Shown: piece after piece, positions 13,801 through 27,687 of the stretch
How positions within the stretch are numbered: the stretch's first letter is position 1
Layout: every line of letters begins with the position of its first letter
Origin: Erythrocercus mccallii
Taxonomy: Eukaryota > Chordata > Aves > Passeriformes > Dicruridae
Length of the DNA: 64,000 bases
NCBI GenBank assembly: GCA_013397435.1
Contig: VZRG01000535.1
Span: forward strand, 186,001-250,000
Direction of reading: 5' to 3'
Translations under genes and position numbers: made by a program
Notes under the pieces: generated by a model
The model's database searches: none
The model's input: the letters and a program-made list of their open reading frames with translations, nothing else
Told to the model about the DNA's origin: nothing

Positions 13801-15219
13801 AAAATAGTGTCAACATAATTTTAATATTGGAAAACAGTTATTACCTTCACCACCTTAAAAAGAAAATTCTCACATAGAAATACATATTTAACAGAAGATT
13901 TTTGAGAGAAACATTCTTTCTTCAGAGTTTTTTTAAAGAAATATCTTCCTCATTTACCAAATAGCACTTCAAGATTTTGCATCTGCCCTCCTATTTCTAC
14001 CATGTTAATAAAAAGAAAATGGCAAAGAAAAATAACAAAAATAACTCTGAAATTTAAAAAATATTTTCATTTTTTCTTTTATCTCATTTAAATGGGAAGA
14101 GGAAGGGAGACTCTCTTAGTGGCAGGTTAGAAAGGTGCTTTGCTGTTTGATTCTGCACCTATCTCACAAAATTTCTGGGCTCATGAAGCAGCAGTGAACA
14201 CCAAGGTAGAGGAAACCTGACAGCTTCTCATGAGCCCCACCTGCTTAACCCAAGACAAGTATTAAAAAATAGTTCCACCAAGGGATTTTTTAATGGGAAA
14301 AGGAATAGAGCTTTTCTATTACAATTTACAAGGTGAGTCTGCCTAGGGCTGTACCAACCCTGCTCAGGTAGCAAATCCAATGTGCAATTAGTTACCAAAA
14401 GATCGCAGATCCAGGCTTTGAGTTCAGGCATCCATGAGGAACCAAACATCCTCTTCGCCTCTTTGATCCAGTCCTTAAAAATAACCAGGTGATGATAGTA
14501 CAGTCCCACCTATTGTTGCCTTTCCTTATACAACAATCAGCCACTCTAACAGAATTCAATCTGATAAGCCAACTTTTATCCTCAACTTTTCTGCTTCAAT
14601 TAACTTGTAATAACTAAAACTCTCAAGGCAGCTGAAAACCAGTCAGGAATGATCTTTCAAGTACACTAACATCTGATTCCTGGGAAATGAACTGTAATTA
14701 TTAAAAATAGCTTTCCAGTTGAATCCATATCCTGACAGGAGGCAAATATACATTAAGAAGTTAATTTAAAAGTGCTAGGGACATGGAACCATAATCATAA
14801 ATTGATTTATTTGAATTTAAATGTCCCTCTGCACATTATAGCTCAATTTTACTGGTACGTGTGTAAAAACATCTTACTATCAGTATTTTAATAATGCAAA
14901 GTTGTAATCAGAGTTGTGCCGCTTGAAAATTTGGAATTATTCATGTTAGTTATTGCAAAAGTAAGCATCACACAAAAAGCTCTATGGATTTTTATTTACT
15001 TGCCATGTATAATATGTAAACAATAGTGTTTCTATTCTATTGTAATGAATAAATACACATATATGTATTTTTATTGAGATCCTGCTTTGAGACTGGAAAA
15101 GTACCAACACCCTGTTGTAAAAATGGTGTCTTCCAGTAAGACCTTACAGTATAAATAGACAATAAAGACAAGGAATGGAAAAAAGAGGAAGCCTTGTTAT
15201 GAACACTTTATGATCTGAC
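10831..15219. other. unique non-coding DNA, no gene seen
   Basis: AT-rich sequence after the CR1 element. Minus-strand open frames at 13119-13424 (101 codons) and 14228-14509 (93 codons) have no recognisable motifs and no good splice borders. About 14690-15090 is particularly A+T rich and has the texture of a conserved non-coding block, but that cannot be judged without alignment. Confidence 0.5.
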
Positions 15220-15327
15220 GCACTGAAGGAGTAAAAGATTTTCCCCACACCATAAGAAGCTTCAGACAGAAATAAGAATCAAACCAGAGCTCTTAAAATG
15301 CAGTCTTGTGCTCTAACCACATGGCCA
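15220..15327 (-). mobile_element. MIR / tRNA-derived SINE-like remnant
   Basis: In reverse complement, the block contains a box-A-like segment, ATGTGGTTAGAGC (plus 15310-15322), followed about 25 bases later by a box-B-like GGTTTGATTC (plus 15276-15285). This is the spacing of the RNA polymerase III promoter in tRNA-derived SINEs. Continuing toward lower coordinates, the text loosely follows the MIR core and tail (CCC, CACA and CACTGAAGGAG positions). Divergence is high. An ancient tRNA pseudogene is the alternative. Ends are approximate. Confidence 0.5.
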
Positions 15328-18300
15328 AAATTGTCTGTAAAATATTAAGGGTTTAGTAGGAAGTGGTGTTGTGAATTAACATGAAGAGTTGCTAATACAA
15401 TAATTGAGTTTATTTTGCATATTTGCTTTCTGAATTCCTGGCCATAGCAAAACTATTCAGGGAGTGAGTGGCTATGCCAACAAAAAGAGTATGCAGGTGT
15501 ATTTCAGAGACATCTTTTCAAATCACATGGCTTATTTATTTTTTTCCACTGACCCTCCTGAAGGTAACTTAGTGCTGACATGCTATTGTTGAATGGTTTT
15601 CTATGAGAAAGGGAACAAAATAAAATCTGGATTAGTAAAAAAATAATTTGCTTGACGACTGTATACCACAGGAAGTAAGACTGCCTTTTAGCAATTCAAA
15701 AGAGATTTGAATCTAGAGAAAAACAAATAAAAATAAAAGAGAAGGGTTCTGGGAGGTAGGAGTATCCACAACTGTCAGTTCTACCACACTATGGGCTAAA
15801 ACACCCATAGACACCATTGTGACTGACACTGCAAATTAAATGCAGCTGCTAAAACATTTCCTGGCTAATCTTTGGGTATGTTACATTTGACCCACATTGC
15901 TGAAATGCTATTCCAAACTGAGTCATGTCTTATGGCCACCTTACAGATTAGTCCAAGCAGAGAGCATCACTAAAACCAGCGGTGAGTTGTACTAAAAGAA
16001 GAAGATAAGTAGAGGGAATCAGCTCCTTCCCCCTCTCTGTCACACACACCCAAAACCCAACCCAAAGGCCCCTGCTGCAGATGGGCTCCTGGTGGCTGTT
16101 AAGCCAGAGCCAAGGCACAGCTGAGCAAAGCCCCTGCCCAGCTTTCTCCTGACAGATCAGCCAGTCTGCTCCTCAGGCTTCTCCTGCCTTTGGCTGTGTA
16201 CACCTTGACTTCCCCTCTATGGACTCCAAAACCAGAACAAAATTTTATTAGCATGAAATGGAAAGAAAAAGTTACAGGAAGCATTAAAAGGCTTGGAGTA
16301 ACCAAACTTAAAATAATATTTTTTTTTCAGTTTAATTACTGTGCTGTTACAATGTATTACTGTGCCTTCTGAGTACAGTGCTGAGAGTATGAAAAAAGTC
16401 CCCAAAATTGTACAATAGAAGCGCAAGAGAAGGAGGAATGGAAACCAGATGTTGAAAAAAGTACAAGAGTATAAATCGTGGCACCATACAGTTATCCTCC
16501 ACAGTCTCAAGCCTCACTTGCCTCACAGGTCAGTGTAATAGGATTGTTGCCTATGAAATCACAGTAATCTTGGTTTTACACCTATCTCATTCCTCCAGGT
16601 AGCTCTTTTCAGCCAAAATAACTTCTCTCACAGCATACCACAACAGGGATTGACTCCTCCTACATGCATCACTAATACTCCCACTTATTTTAGGTTCAGA
16701 TTAATTTGCAGATTTTTTGGAACAGAATAACACTTAAAACCAGCAGGTTTTTAGTGTTTGTAGCACACGTTTGTCTATCTGACAGTGTACCAACGATGTA
16801 ATCTTAAAGGGCCATATTTCCCCCAGCCTTTTATGCAGGCTGAAGGGGTTTCATCTCCTCTTTACTCCCACTTTCTCACACCAGAACCACAGTCCTGTCA
16901 GTTGCCCACAAATTGCTGCTTGTAGAGAGCAAAAAGCATCATACTGTAACAGTAAATTAATCTGAGTAACATTTTAAAGCCTGTGTGTTGGGAAATATTT
17001 TAGCAGTTATTTTTAAGCATTCCTCAACTTATTTTTTTTAAGTTCCTCAGCAAAGCCGCCTGTCTTACAAATGAGAGGGGTTTTCAGTGGGGATGGGTTT
17101 AATGTTATCCCCTGCTTTTGGTGTTCAACTGAAAGATTTGTTTATGAAATAATTTTTGGGAATTGAAGGAGAACTCATCACAGAACTAGATATGTTTCTG
17201 AGGAGTCCAGAAGTAGCATCCATAAATCATTGCAGGACAGAATTCTGCAAAAGTGGCTAATGGGCCACCAGCTTTACAAAAGAGCAAAGAAAGAAACAAA
17301 TCTGTTTTTCCCTTCAAGCTCAGCAAATAATTAAACCATCAGAGTTAAAAAAAGTGGTACCTATCATTGAAAAAAAACTACCTCGATCTCCTCTCTTGTT
17401 CAAAAGTAGGCATAAAATACATATAGATACTTGCCAATTAACACATATAACCTATCCTCATATGTGCTATGCATTTTCACAATTAACTAGGATTCCTAAT
17501 ACAAGCATATAATGCTAAAGAATGCATACAACATACCTTAAGCAAAGCCTGAGGCAGGCTGATAATGGTCCTTAATTTTATAAGCAGTCTTGAGACATTT
17601 AATAAAACCTCTTACTCTTTCCTACAGCAGTAACCATAGCTTAATAGCAAAAAATTATTAAACTTATTGTAGAACCATGCAGTAGATTTAACATATTAAC
17701 TTCTTTTGCATGCAAACTCACTACAGCAGAAGAAAAAATGGGATTTGACATTATTGTAACACCAGCCTTCTCCAACTTTCTCCTTGTCTTTCACAAAAGG
17801 AAGAGATTTTGTCATTTTTCTGCCTATCTTCTTTTTCCAGATCAGCTCTAGTCCTAGCTCAAAACTTTGTGATATCCATTATAAAAGTTCACCTTTTATC
17901 CTTACTACTCTTATTTTTTGCCTCACATGGTCTTTTGATGAATTACTGTACTTTAACTTCCTCACTTCTCTTTTTCTCCAGTCTCTTGTGATTATACCTC
18001 TCAAAAGGCTTTTGAAATGTAAACAAGTTATAGAGTCAGAATGCCTTCCTTTCCACTGCTGCACCTACACTAACCAACAGTCAAGCATGATGTTCTTGAG
18101 CTGAACCTGTGGTAATACATCAGGTTTAAGGACGTGATTTTGAAAAATCTCAATTCATAAACATGTTAGGTTTTGATTATATAGGAGACATGCACTAAAC
18201 TGGGTTTAATTTCTGTATATGATAAAGAGCTCAGTAAAATATAGAAATTAAAACCTCCTAACCAGATGGAATTTCCACTTACTGTCACTCATAGGGATGT

Positions 18301-20141
18301 AGGTATCTGCATGTGTATGTAGAAGTGCATCACATTTTAATCAGCCATGATTCCTCCTGCAATATGAGAATTTCTTACAGGGGAATGAATGCTCTCAGAC
18401 TGACCATTAATCTTTAAGCAATGTCATAAGTTACTGCTTCTCCTTTGGTAGAAGAAAGGAAAGTTGCTCTTGGCATTTGCTCTTAATTCTTTTTTTATGG
18501 AGGCCCAGTATCCAAAATTCAAAGACTTTTCTTCTTCCTCCTTTGATTATAGGGAAAACTCTATTACATCCATATTTGCATCTTCTCCCCTATCCCATAT
18601 CAAATGTTACAGCTCAAATACATCTCTGACAGAGATCTGGTCTCTCAGTCTTCTAAAGTGAATTATTAGCCAACTATTCATTTGCGGAAGGAGGGGCTTT
18701 TTGCTATTTGACATCTGGCAGTCATTTAAAGCATTGGCAAGTCCTCATTCAGAACACTACACATATCTGATTTACTTTCAATGTTTTCTTGGTCTAAATG
18801 CCACCCTACTGCTTTTCTTGGCAAAAAAAAAAATTAAAAAATTCTGTTGGGTGGAGCTAGATTTCCACTGCTAGATTTTCACTTTACTTCATGCTATAAT
18901 ATATCCTTTAGAACTATCTAATGTGCAAAATCTGTTGTTTATACAGATCTGCAGCTGGCTTTGTCCCAGTTGCTCGAGAGTGATATCTAAACATAAAATA
19001 ATCTCTGTATAAACTGTGGGTTTGTAAAATATGTAAGCGCTCTGTGTTTGTTCAGCCCAGGTCACTTGCTGAAAATGCAGGTTATGCCTTCATGATAACC
19101 ATCAGATGTCAGTTCAGAAGGGAATCCAAATTTTCCAAAGTTTAATTATGCTCAAATCACAAGGACAGGAGATGGGGACAGGTTGGGAAGAATTTGAAAG
19201 AATGCCATCAGCACATGCAAAAACTTACCCATGGTAACTGCACTTTCTTGAATTCTGCGAGGTGAAGTCAAGTAAAGTGAACAGCATTTAAAGACATACC
19301 TAATTATGAGATTGCACCCTTGGAGTCATTAGAGCTGCAATCAGGAACAATGCCTCTTTTCTGCTCACACAGAGCAATGATGCTGCCCTAATGATCCTGC
19401 TCTAATGAGTAACTGCTGCTGAAGGGTAACACAAGGCAAAGTTAGAACAGTTTTCAGGCAATGAGATACCTGTGTCTCTTGAACAATACAGGTTACACAT
19501 TAAGGGTCCTGTCTTGCAAAAAGTAAGTAAAGCTGTAGTTACTCCAGTTTTGGTACAAGGTAATCTCACCTATCAGCTACAAAATCCCACTCTGACATTG
19601 CATTTGGGGTTTGAGGAGTTAATCTTAGGACAGCAGAAGCATATTATTTACATCGAGGTTTAAAAGAATATCTTTTTATATTAGAAGAGACTGCCATGTG
19701 AAAGCTAAGGGAAATACCACCTAAAAAATGACAGATATGGTCTAGTTTTAATGCCTTCTTTATAGGAAAACCGACTAGAAAGGTTAGTGGGTCATTTTTG
19801 GCAAAATGATTATTTTAGGCTTTTCAATGCTTTCAATCAGATATAATGAAATGCATCACCCCTACTCCAGCTATGTAGATTACCACTTACTAGAGCACAC
19901 TTCCTGCTGTTAGTACAGCTCACTGATCAAAAATAGCATATTCAGCCTGGCAAAATTTATCATTTCTTTTCTGATCCTTTCCCATAATCTTCTGCAAGCT
20001 CCAGAAACCAGAATCTCCTCTCATGGAGGTGCCACAAATGAACATGTCATAAATGCCAAAAATGACCATGTCAACATAGAACCCTGCAGTGGTATAACTC
20101 CATGTGCTGAGCTCTGATATGGAATTTGTCTTTTTTCCAAG
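15328..20141. other. unique non-coding DNA, no gene seen
   Basis: AT-rich sequence with scattered frames of up to 106 codons (17784-18104). These are hydrophobic and phenylalanine/serine-rich because of pyrimidine-rich DNA and are not recognisable proteins. A short poly-A stretch lies near 18823. No repeats of known families were recognised. Confidence 0.5.
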
Positions 20142-20342
20142 TTACCCTGGGACTGGGACCTTCTCCTCAAAGCCTTTCCCTCTGAAACCCCCTCCTGTCA
20201 TGGAGTGGGGTCCACTACAGCAACAAAAATGTTTGGGTGGCATCGGGTCATCAGCATGATCTTGTGGAAGTTTAACATATTCATTCATGCAATAAAAACC
20301 TGAGATTCCTTGAAATTTATCATTCTTTGAATCTTCAAACAA
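20142..20342 (-). other. short open frame of unknown status
   Basis: A minus-strand frame of 66 codons, extendable upstream to about 20390 before a stop. Its composition is protein-like: acidic and lysine-rich at first, then a Pro-Met-Pro-Pro segment, a run of three Cys, and a Gly-rich end. I recognise no domain and see no convincing splice donor or poly-A signal. It could be a decayed exon, part of an unrecognised repeat, or chance. Confidence 0.15.
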
Positions 20343-23300
20343 TCTTTCCTTTTGCCCAGTTGAATATTGTAAAGATCAGAGCATAGTCATTCTAATGAAG
20401 AACTTCAACTTGGTTTGTGCCAATCTTCTCTTCCAAGTTCCACCACTTCAATCCTCTTCAATCCTCCTTTCTGAACCCAAATTCTTGTGCATTAAATTAT
20501 TGCAAAATATTCTGTGTAGCCATTTGGAATTCAGGTGATTTAACCAAAACCTCAGGCTGTGTTGGCTCAGTGGTGTCAAGGCTGAGCTGTGTGAGTGTTC
20601 AGGGCTGTGTTCCGTGTGCCAGAGCTGGAGGCAGGGCACTGGTGTGCTCTCCACTGCAAGCGTGGCTTAGGGAGTGCTGCTGAACCACTGCAGCCTCCCT
20701 GCTCCTTGAGCCAGCCCTTCTCCTGTCTCTAGGAAGTTATGTGGCAAGGCTTGTCGTTCTACAGCAATAATAAATAGTGTTTGTTGCCTTTACTATTGAA
20801 ACTTGTTTCCTACACTCTGTTTTTTAACTTTCCACAAAATGATACCCACAGGGTGCAACGGCTTCATTCCAAAGGTTCACCTGCATCTTTATTTGCAAAC
20901 CTTTGGGATAAGATATTGATCTCCTTCTATGCTCCCCCTACCCGCTGGAGTGATTTGCTCTTGAGGGAGCAGGAAGCTGAAGCTGACCCAAATTTTGTTT
21001 CCATTTCCCAGTTAGGTTCAGAGTCAAGGTTACTTGCGTGACAATAGCTATAATTTTTACTATGTCATAAGCTTAAGTATTTTTGGGGTTTTTTTTTCCC
21101 AAAACATACTCAAGTTTGCTTTTATAGGATTTGAAATATTACAGCATTTCTCTAAGGATTCATGTAGGGGGTAGAAAAGGCTGAGGCAATCAATAAATTG
21201 TTTAAAAAGAAGAAGAGAAGGGGAAGAATATATCCGCTTTAACCTAGGGAATTTTGGGAACAGGTAGATTGTTTCTTTGTGAATAAGAGAGTCAAGATTA
21301 CAGCTGAGTTCCCTCTTTGGGAATTTCTAATATTCTCAGGTGGCTGTGGTTAATTCTGTGTTTTTAGTACAACTCTCCAGCCAGCAGTTGGCACAATTTC
21401 AAACAACAGAAACGCACAACTCTCAAGCAAAAATACAAGATTGACCACGGTAATCAACACATAGCAAATATAATTAGAGTTCAGAGCAGCATCCTGACAC
21501 GTCAAACGTGCCTGTAGGGCCAGCTGCTGCACCTGAGAGCCTGTCCTCTGCCAGCTCCTGTCTGCCTCTCCTCCCCACAACCCCCGAGCCCCCTCTTGCT
21601 GCCCTTGGAGCTGTGATGTGTTGAGAGAGGGCCAGGCCATCTGCAGCCGTTCTGCAGGCTGCCTTTGCACAAGTGCTCAGCCCTCACAATGGAGCCCTGA
21701 TTTTCCAGAGGCTCTGGCACCTATTCAGCCATCTTACTGCAGCCTACCAACATTTTCAGAAGTGCTTGGCCATGAGCAGTTCCTGTTGACATGAAGCATG
21801 TCCGTGTGCTTATCTACAGCTGTCACCTCTTCTGCAGGTCCTTTAGGCACCTCCTTTGCTGGTGCCTGTGTCAGCACAATGACCTACCCCACTGTCAGGC
21901 ACATCTTTAGGGTGTGAGGTCCCACACAGGGGAGAAATCACAGTCCCAGCAGCTGGTGGGGTCTGCTCTGCCTCGCTGGGGTCCTGCCAGCAAGTGTGGC
22001 ACAGCCCCAGCTGCAGAGCAGTCCCAGGGATCCTTCACAGAGTCCTGGTGCTATGGATGGAAGGCTCCAGGACTCTCCTCCCAGTGCTCCCAAATGAGTG
22101 AGCCAGATCTCTGGATAAGAGGGAGGAAAGAATGCAAGGTTGAATTCTTATGTGTGAATCACAGGCTCAGCATTTCACATGTACAAGTGGGTCTGTAACC
22201 AGCAGAAACAGAACCAGTTAAACACTGGCTGCCTCTAACCAGAGGCACCTTTACTCTTTATAGGAAAACTTGATGGAATTTTGAAAATGGTTGTTAACCT
22301 TCAGGTGAGGTTCACAACAAATTGTCCACATTTATCTCCTCTTTGCAATGCTCCATGCAGATTTTCTTCAAGCTTGTACCATGGATGTAGCACACAGGTT
22401 TCTGAACATTGGCAGCTTCTCCAGAAACTAATCTGGATGGAAATAGTCCTGTTTTTTAAACATTTTCCCTGTATTTGTTGGGAGTGAAATTGACGCCTAT
22501 CTAAACAGAAGCAGAAGGAAGTAAAGCCAAATTCCCACATTATTGTTTAGATAAAATAGTTTCCTTACAAATGAGTCTCTCCTAATGTTCCCTTCAAACT
22601 GCAATTAGCATTCTTTTGCTACTTCAGGTATAATGATAATTTGCCCTCATGCCTTTTCACCATGCACTGTAGCTTGGAAAATGCCAGTCCAACTCACAAG
22701 AAACAGAGAGAATGCATGGATCCACTCCATGAAGAGGACCAGGAAAGTGGGTATGCAGGTAAGTCTGTTGTAACATCACACTACACTAACTGAGCCACGC
22801 TGCTGGACACAAAGTCTGCTGAGGAGCAGAAATACTAAACAACAAGACATAAACAACAACAGATCATCAAGTCAGGTGAAAAAAAATTAAACTAATTTTG
22901 TCTTCTGGAAAGCCATTTACTTACCTTCATCCTTGCATTTTCAAAGGTTATCCTTTTGTACAATAAGTAAAAGAAACCTTTTAAAAATGATTAATCTGAC
23001 AGTGTTATTTTTAACTTTCACAACATCCCATGCTGTTATGACAAGCAGTGCACAGTTCAAAAGAAAAGAATATTTCTATCAAAGTATTCCACACAAAGAA
23101 TACAGAGCCCAGCATGGAATAACTAATGGCCCAAACTACATCAGTGGTGGTTTTTTTTAATGTTCCTCAACCTCAGATGCATTCAGGTGTATCAAGCTGT
23201 GATCCAAATCTTTTCTATGTATACAGTGTCCCTCTGTCTGGCTTAATACTTGACTTTTTTCTAAGCATATCACGTGGCAACACCGAGGTGGGTGTTTTGA

Positions 23301-26300
23301 AGGGCTCCCCACTCAGCACCATCAAAAGATGGCTTCAGAAATGCCTTTACTTGTAGCACGTATTTGCTGATGATTGTTCAAATGGGCTACTAAAAAAGGG
23401 GTGCAGGTTGAAAAGCAGTTATAGAGGATGGTCCTTTCAGGATGGTCTGCTTGAAAATAGTCATCAGTTTGAAGGAATTTTGAGGGGCAAGTGTCTTTCA
23501 GGATGGATTATAAAGGATAGCAAGCAGGAGCCTGAGTAACAGAAGGAAGCTCTTTGTGCAATGAGTTGCTGGGTCAGGCTGTGTTCTGTCCAGGGACCAT
23601 TCAGGTCCCTAACATCTGAGGTTGTCTTGCCAAAATCAACTCCAAAAATTCAATTTATTTCAGTAGGAACATAATGTATTTTTGTCATGTAAAGACTTAA
23701 AAATTGAAAACATTCCTTGATTTTGTGCTTAAGCTTATTTTCAGACCACATGGATAGCGGGTCAAATGCTAGAGCTCCACAGTTGGCTCTGGTGCCACAT
23801 TGCCTTCCTAATGTGCTCAGCTATGTTTAGCTAAACAGAAAGGAGGCAGTGATAACCACTACTAACTAATAACCACAAAACACGCAGATGCTCTTCCTTC
23901 AAATACCTCCATTCTTTTTCTCACAAGATGCTCTTTCTATCTGTGCAGTTCTGAAGTTTTATCCAAATCCCAGTGAAATCAGTCAATTCTATTTCATCTC
24001 AGGGCTCAATTCTACTCTGACTAGCAGCACTTTAGTAGAAAAATTTGGAGAGTCACAGCACTACAAAGTGTCTAATGAAGTTCTGTATTTTTAGCTGTTC
24101 AATCATAGTATCTTTTCAGCATTCAAAAGAGCAAAAGGAGTAATGAAGTTTTGCTAAAACTAATATAGGAAAAAGGAGACCTAAAGAAAATGGATTTAAT
24201 TATTGTTTATGAACACATAAAACAGCAATATTTTGCTTCCTTACTTGTTTTTATAACCAGAACCACAAAAACAGAATCAGGAAATGAAGTTATGGATTCC
24301 AAAAGAGAAAGTGGCAAATAGACTCAAGCTGCAGATTATTTCTTCCCTACATTATTTTTCCTAACTTCCCCTCTCCCAGACAGCCAATTTTTTTTATACT
24401 GGAAATCATTCCAAAATAGGTCAAAGAGATCACACACTACTGCACTATGACTTACAAATAGAAGAAAATGTTCATTGCTTTGTTAACATGTTATTGCCAG
24501 AAATACATTTCCACCACAGCATTAAATCAGGAATTATCAGAAGTGTTTTCTTATTGTCCTGATGCTCAGGTAGAGAGTGGTTAGGCTGGCCAATAGATAA
24601 CTCCTTTTAATGAAAGCTGCAGTGGAGCCCTACCAGCACCTCATTCCAGACCGGCAGCAACATTGCACTACTAGAAAGTATTCCAGAAGTTTTTATAAGT
24701 GTTTTAGGCCACAAGAAATCTAATTGTGCAAAAATATTCCTTTGCCTGTGGTTTTAAAGACAATGGCATTTCAGACAAAAGGAGTAAGTACAAGGCTGGC
24801 TGAGGACTTTTAGGATCTTACAGAGGCTGGGGAACAGGGTGAGCTTAGGTGATTTTTGGGTGCAACGATGTACTGAGGAGGTGCACAGGACAGTCAGAAA
24901 TTCCTTGAGACCACAAGAGGCTACATGCTCTTGCTCTTGCCACAGGTTCCAGGCAAAGCCATAGAGTGATTTTCAGCCAGAAACTCCTCCCCATATCAGC
25001 CTACCAACTTTTGTAGTTACCCCTCCCCAGATTCAATGTACCCTCTATTCTTTCCACTACCAGAAATAAATGAAATTTACCCCTGTGCCAGCACATGAAA
25101 GGATGTGTATTTTCTTTCACAACTAGTGAAGCCTTGGAAAGGAAGGCTGGATATTCAGGATCCTGGAAGCAATCCAGAAGGAGGCCATCTCCTGAGGCTA
25201 ATGCAATTATGATTCCATTTTGGCTGGCTGTGCGAGGAGAAGGGATCATCTAACTCTGAGCAATACTTGGCAAAGGTTACAATCCTAAGTCTGTACAACA
25301 CTGGGTCAAGTCAGGCACTGATTTTGTTAGTCAGTGAGTTTGTGTAGGAGTAGTCAGAAAAGAGGGGTAGTCCTGACACTGATGAATCTGCAATCAGGGC
25401 GAGGGCTGGGAGTTCAAACACACAGTCTCAGGCTCTGGCACAGACACCATGGGGACACACCTCTGCACTGCTGCAGAGCAGCTTGCTGAATCAAAGCTGA
25501 GGTAGTTTATTTCATGGATTATACATGTATTTAATTAAATCTCTAGATAAATATTTGTAGCAATAAGTTTTTGAAGTACTGCAAAGTTACATTGTATTAA
25601 ACATTTATTGCAATCTTATGAAATATTCCTTGTGTTAAATATTTACTGTTATTTTCAAGATATTGGAATTGAGCTTATTATAAACATGGCACAAATGCAA
25701 AGCCATCTTTCTCAGAGCAATATACTTCCTGAGTTGCTTTTAGACTTATTTCCTGATGGATATTTGCCATTAATGTACTATGACTTTTTCCTTTATGAGA
25801 AAAAGCTCTAGCTGAAGCTAAGAGAAGGTTGTAATTTAAAAGATAGTTTCCACAGTGCTCAGCATTCTCACAATAATAACAGTTTTCTTACTGCAGCTAC
25901 TATATTAAATATTTATATTGATGTTTATTTTGTAAACAAAGAAACTGAATTAGGCTAACATAGGAAGAGCCCATGATGTGTTTTAATATCTATATTTGTT
26001 TTATGCCTATTTGTTGTGGCCTTTTATGCAATTGATTCAAAGTATGGTGTTAAATAATAAGTAGCGCTTTTAAAATTACATGAAAGTATTTTTGTTTATT
26101 TGCTGAAGAAGATCAATTTTTTTAAAAAAATAAAAACTGCAAGTACATGCTGTGGAGAATATCCAGTCCATAACTATTTTATATGCAGTAAAGGAAGTGA
26201 AATTTCTAGTATATGTTTGGTTTTCTTGAAGACAGTATTGCCACTGTGTCCTTTGGAATTTGACCTAAAAGCCTTGACATGTTAAGACTAGAGAAAGCAA

Positions 26301-26630
26301 AAGGCTTTGGTCTGACATTTTTTGTGATATTTTCTTCCTGATCAATAATTGAACAGTCCAGCCAACTTGAAGGTGCTATATGTAGGACAACCACTCACAT
26401 TTATTGAGTTCATTATGTTTCTGAGGTTATCTTGAAATTTCTAGAAAGTTTGTTTCCTATAAACTCTCCTGCTGTTTGCAGCTCCACAAAATAGTGTGTT
26501 CTGGCTGGGGAGCACCTGGGCTGTGTGCTGGAGGGGGGAATTAGGGAAGAATATTCACCTGACCAGACTCATAGCCCTGGGATTTGTACACATCCGTTTT
26601 TTTGGCATCTTTGGCACAGCAGGGTCTTAC
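20343..26630. other. non-coding DNA with a GC-richer patch
   Basis: Mostly AT-rich unique sequence. About 20560-20720 and 21490-22110 are noticeably richer in G+C and produce several overlapping frames on both strands, as expected where stop codons are rarer. A plus frame near 21914 starts with an HTGEK string like a zinc-finger linker, but the required Cys and His pairs are absent. A minus frame at 25001-25249 is preceded by a pyrimidine-rich AG but has no identifiable product. Confidence 0.45.
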
Positions 26631-26697
26631 CTTGACAGGGGCAACTGCTCCGCATCCCTTTGATATCAGTGTTAACAGAGTCACCACTTCACAGGGA
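26631..26697 (-). CDS. candidate exon B (unknown product)
   Basis: A 67-base minus-strand segment bounded by a moderate acceptor (CTTTTTATAAG) at its high-coordinate side and a strong donor (CAAG followed by GTAAGA) at its low-coordinate side. It encodes about 22 residues including CEVVTLLTLISKGCGAVAP. It needs two bases from the preceding exon and ends on a codon boundary. If candidate exon C ends at 27688, this phase is satisfied. The acceptor is weak and no family is recognised, so it may be a chance open segment. Confidence 0.13.
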
Positions 26698-27687
26698 CTT
26701 ATAAAAAGTCTGGCCATTCTTAATCCATAGAGCACTTAAAAGGTGTCTCGCTGCCAGTTTTCTCAGTCATCCCTTCAGTGCAGGTTGAAAGGTTGGATTT
26801 TTTTCTTCCTGATTATCTGAGGAATCTGACACTAAAAAGGCAAAGGAAATAAAAAATCAACCAAGAAACGCAATGAGGACAAACTGAGGAACTGAAGCAT
26901 TTATTATTCTTTAGATAAGGTTGGTAAAGACTATCAATGCAGTGACTGTTATCAGAGAAAAGATGCTTGCATTTTCCTGTCTAGTTAAAGCTGTCAGAGC
27001 TCAGGACATAATGCACATTCCTCAAGCTCAGTTATCAACACAACTCAGATAGACTTGCATATTTTTATGTTCCTACTTTAGCATCACAGTGGTCTTTTGC
27101 TGTACGTTCTTTAGATTTTACACGCATCTATTGGACGTGTCAAACATTGGTTTAATGTTCTTAGTCCTGTGTTCCTTCTCTTTTCAATCTGATGCTTAGT
27201 GAAGTATCAAAACAACTGCAGTTACATGCTTCTCCAAAGCTGATTCCAAGGAGGAAAATTAAACTTTAAAGACGTACCAACCTGGGATGAAATAAATTGC
27301 TCCAGAATTAGCATACACCATTTTTCAAGGTCTGAGATAAAGACAGTCCTTGTGTACGATGTACGTTACCTGTATGCCTGCAAAACTCTTACATAAATGC
27401 TTTCAAAAAGAACAAATTTTTTCTTCAGTAAGCAGTAAGAGACATGAAATGTTTCTTTTTGGGAAGTTAGAATAATGTTTGCCTGAAAATTCTGCATATC
27501 TAGAGAAGATGTCTCAAAGTTCTTACATGTCTCTTGGCACAAAAGCCAATTTAAAGGGGAATTTCAGTGGATGTTTTCAGAATCATTGTGTGCCATATTT
27601 ATGCACATTCAACTACGTGTGTAGTTTCTAATTAATTCATAAATAATGATTCCTTGTTGTAAAATATTACTTGAATTCCCCAAATAC
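26698..27687. other. non-coding stretch between candidate exons
   Basis: Nothing recognisable. If the candidate minus-strand exons are real, this is an intron of about one kilobase. The open frame of exon C continues through its putative donor to a stop at 27609-27611, so exon C could instead be terminal and this stretch partly untranslated sequence. Confidence 0.3.

Noticed and set aside
21914..22198. HTGEK string resembling a C2H2 zinc-finger linker at the start of a plus frame
   Set aside because: No Cys-Cys or His-His pairs with finger spacing surround it, and a stop lies immediately upstream in frame. A five-residue match is expected by chance.
25001..25249. Minus-strand open segment after a pyrimidine-rich CACAG acceptor
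   Set aside because: Its required phase does not match candidate exon B, its donor is ambiguous, and the peptide is unrecognised.
25927..25965. AAACAAAGAAACTGAATTAGGC resembling the MIR tail
   Set aside because: Match too short and not continued on either side.
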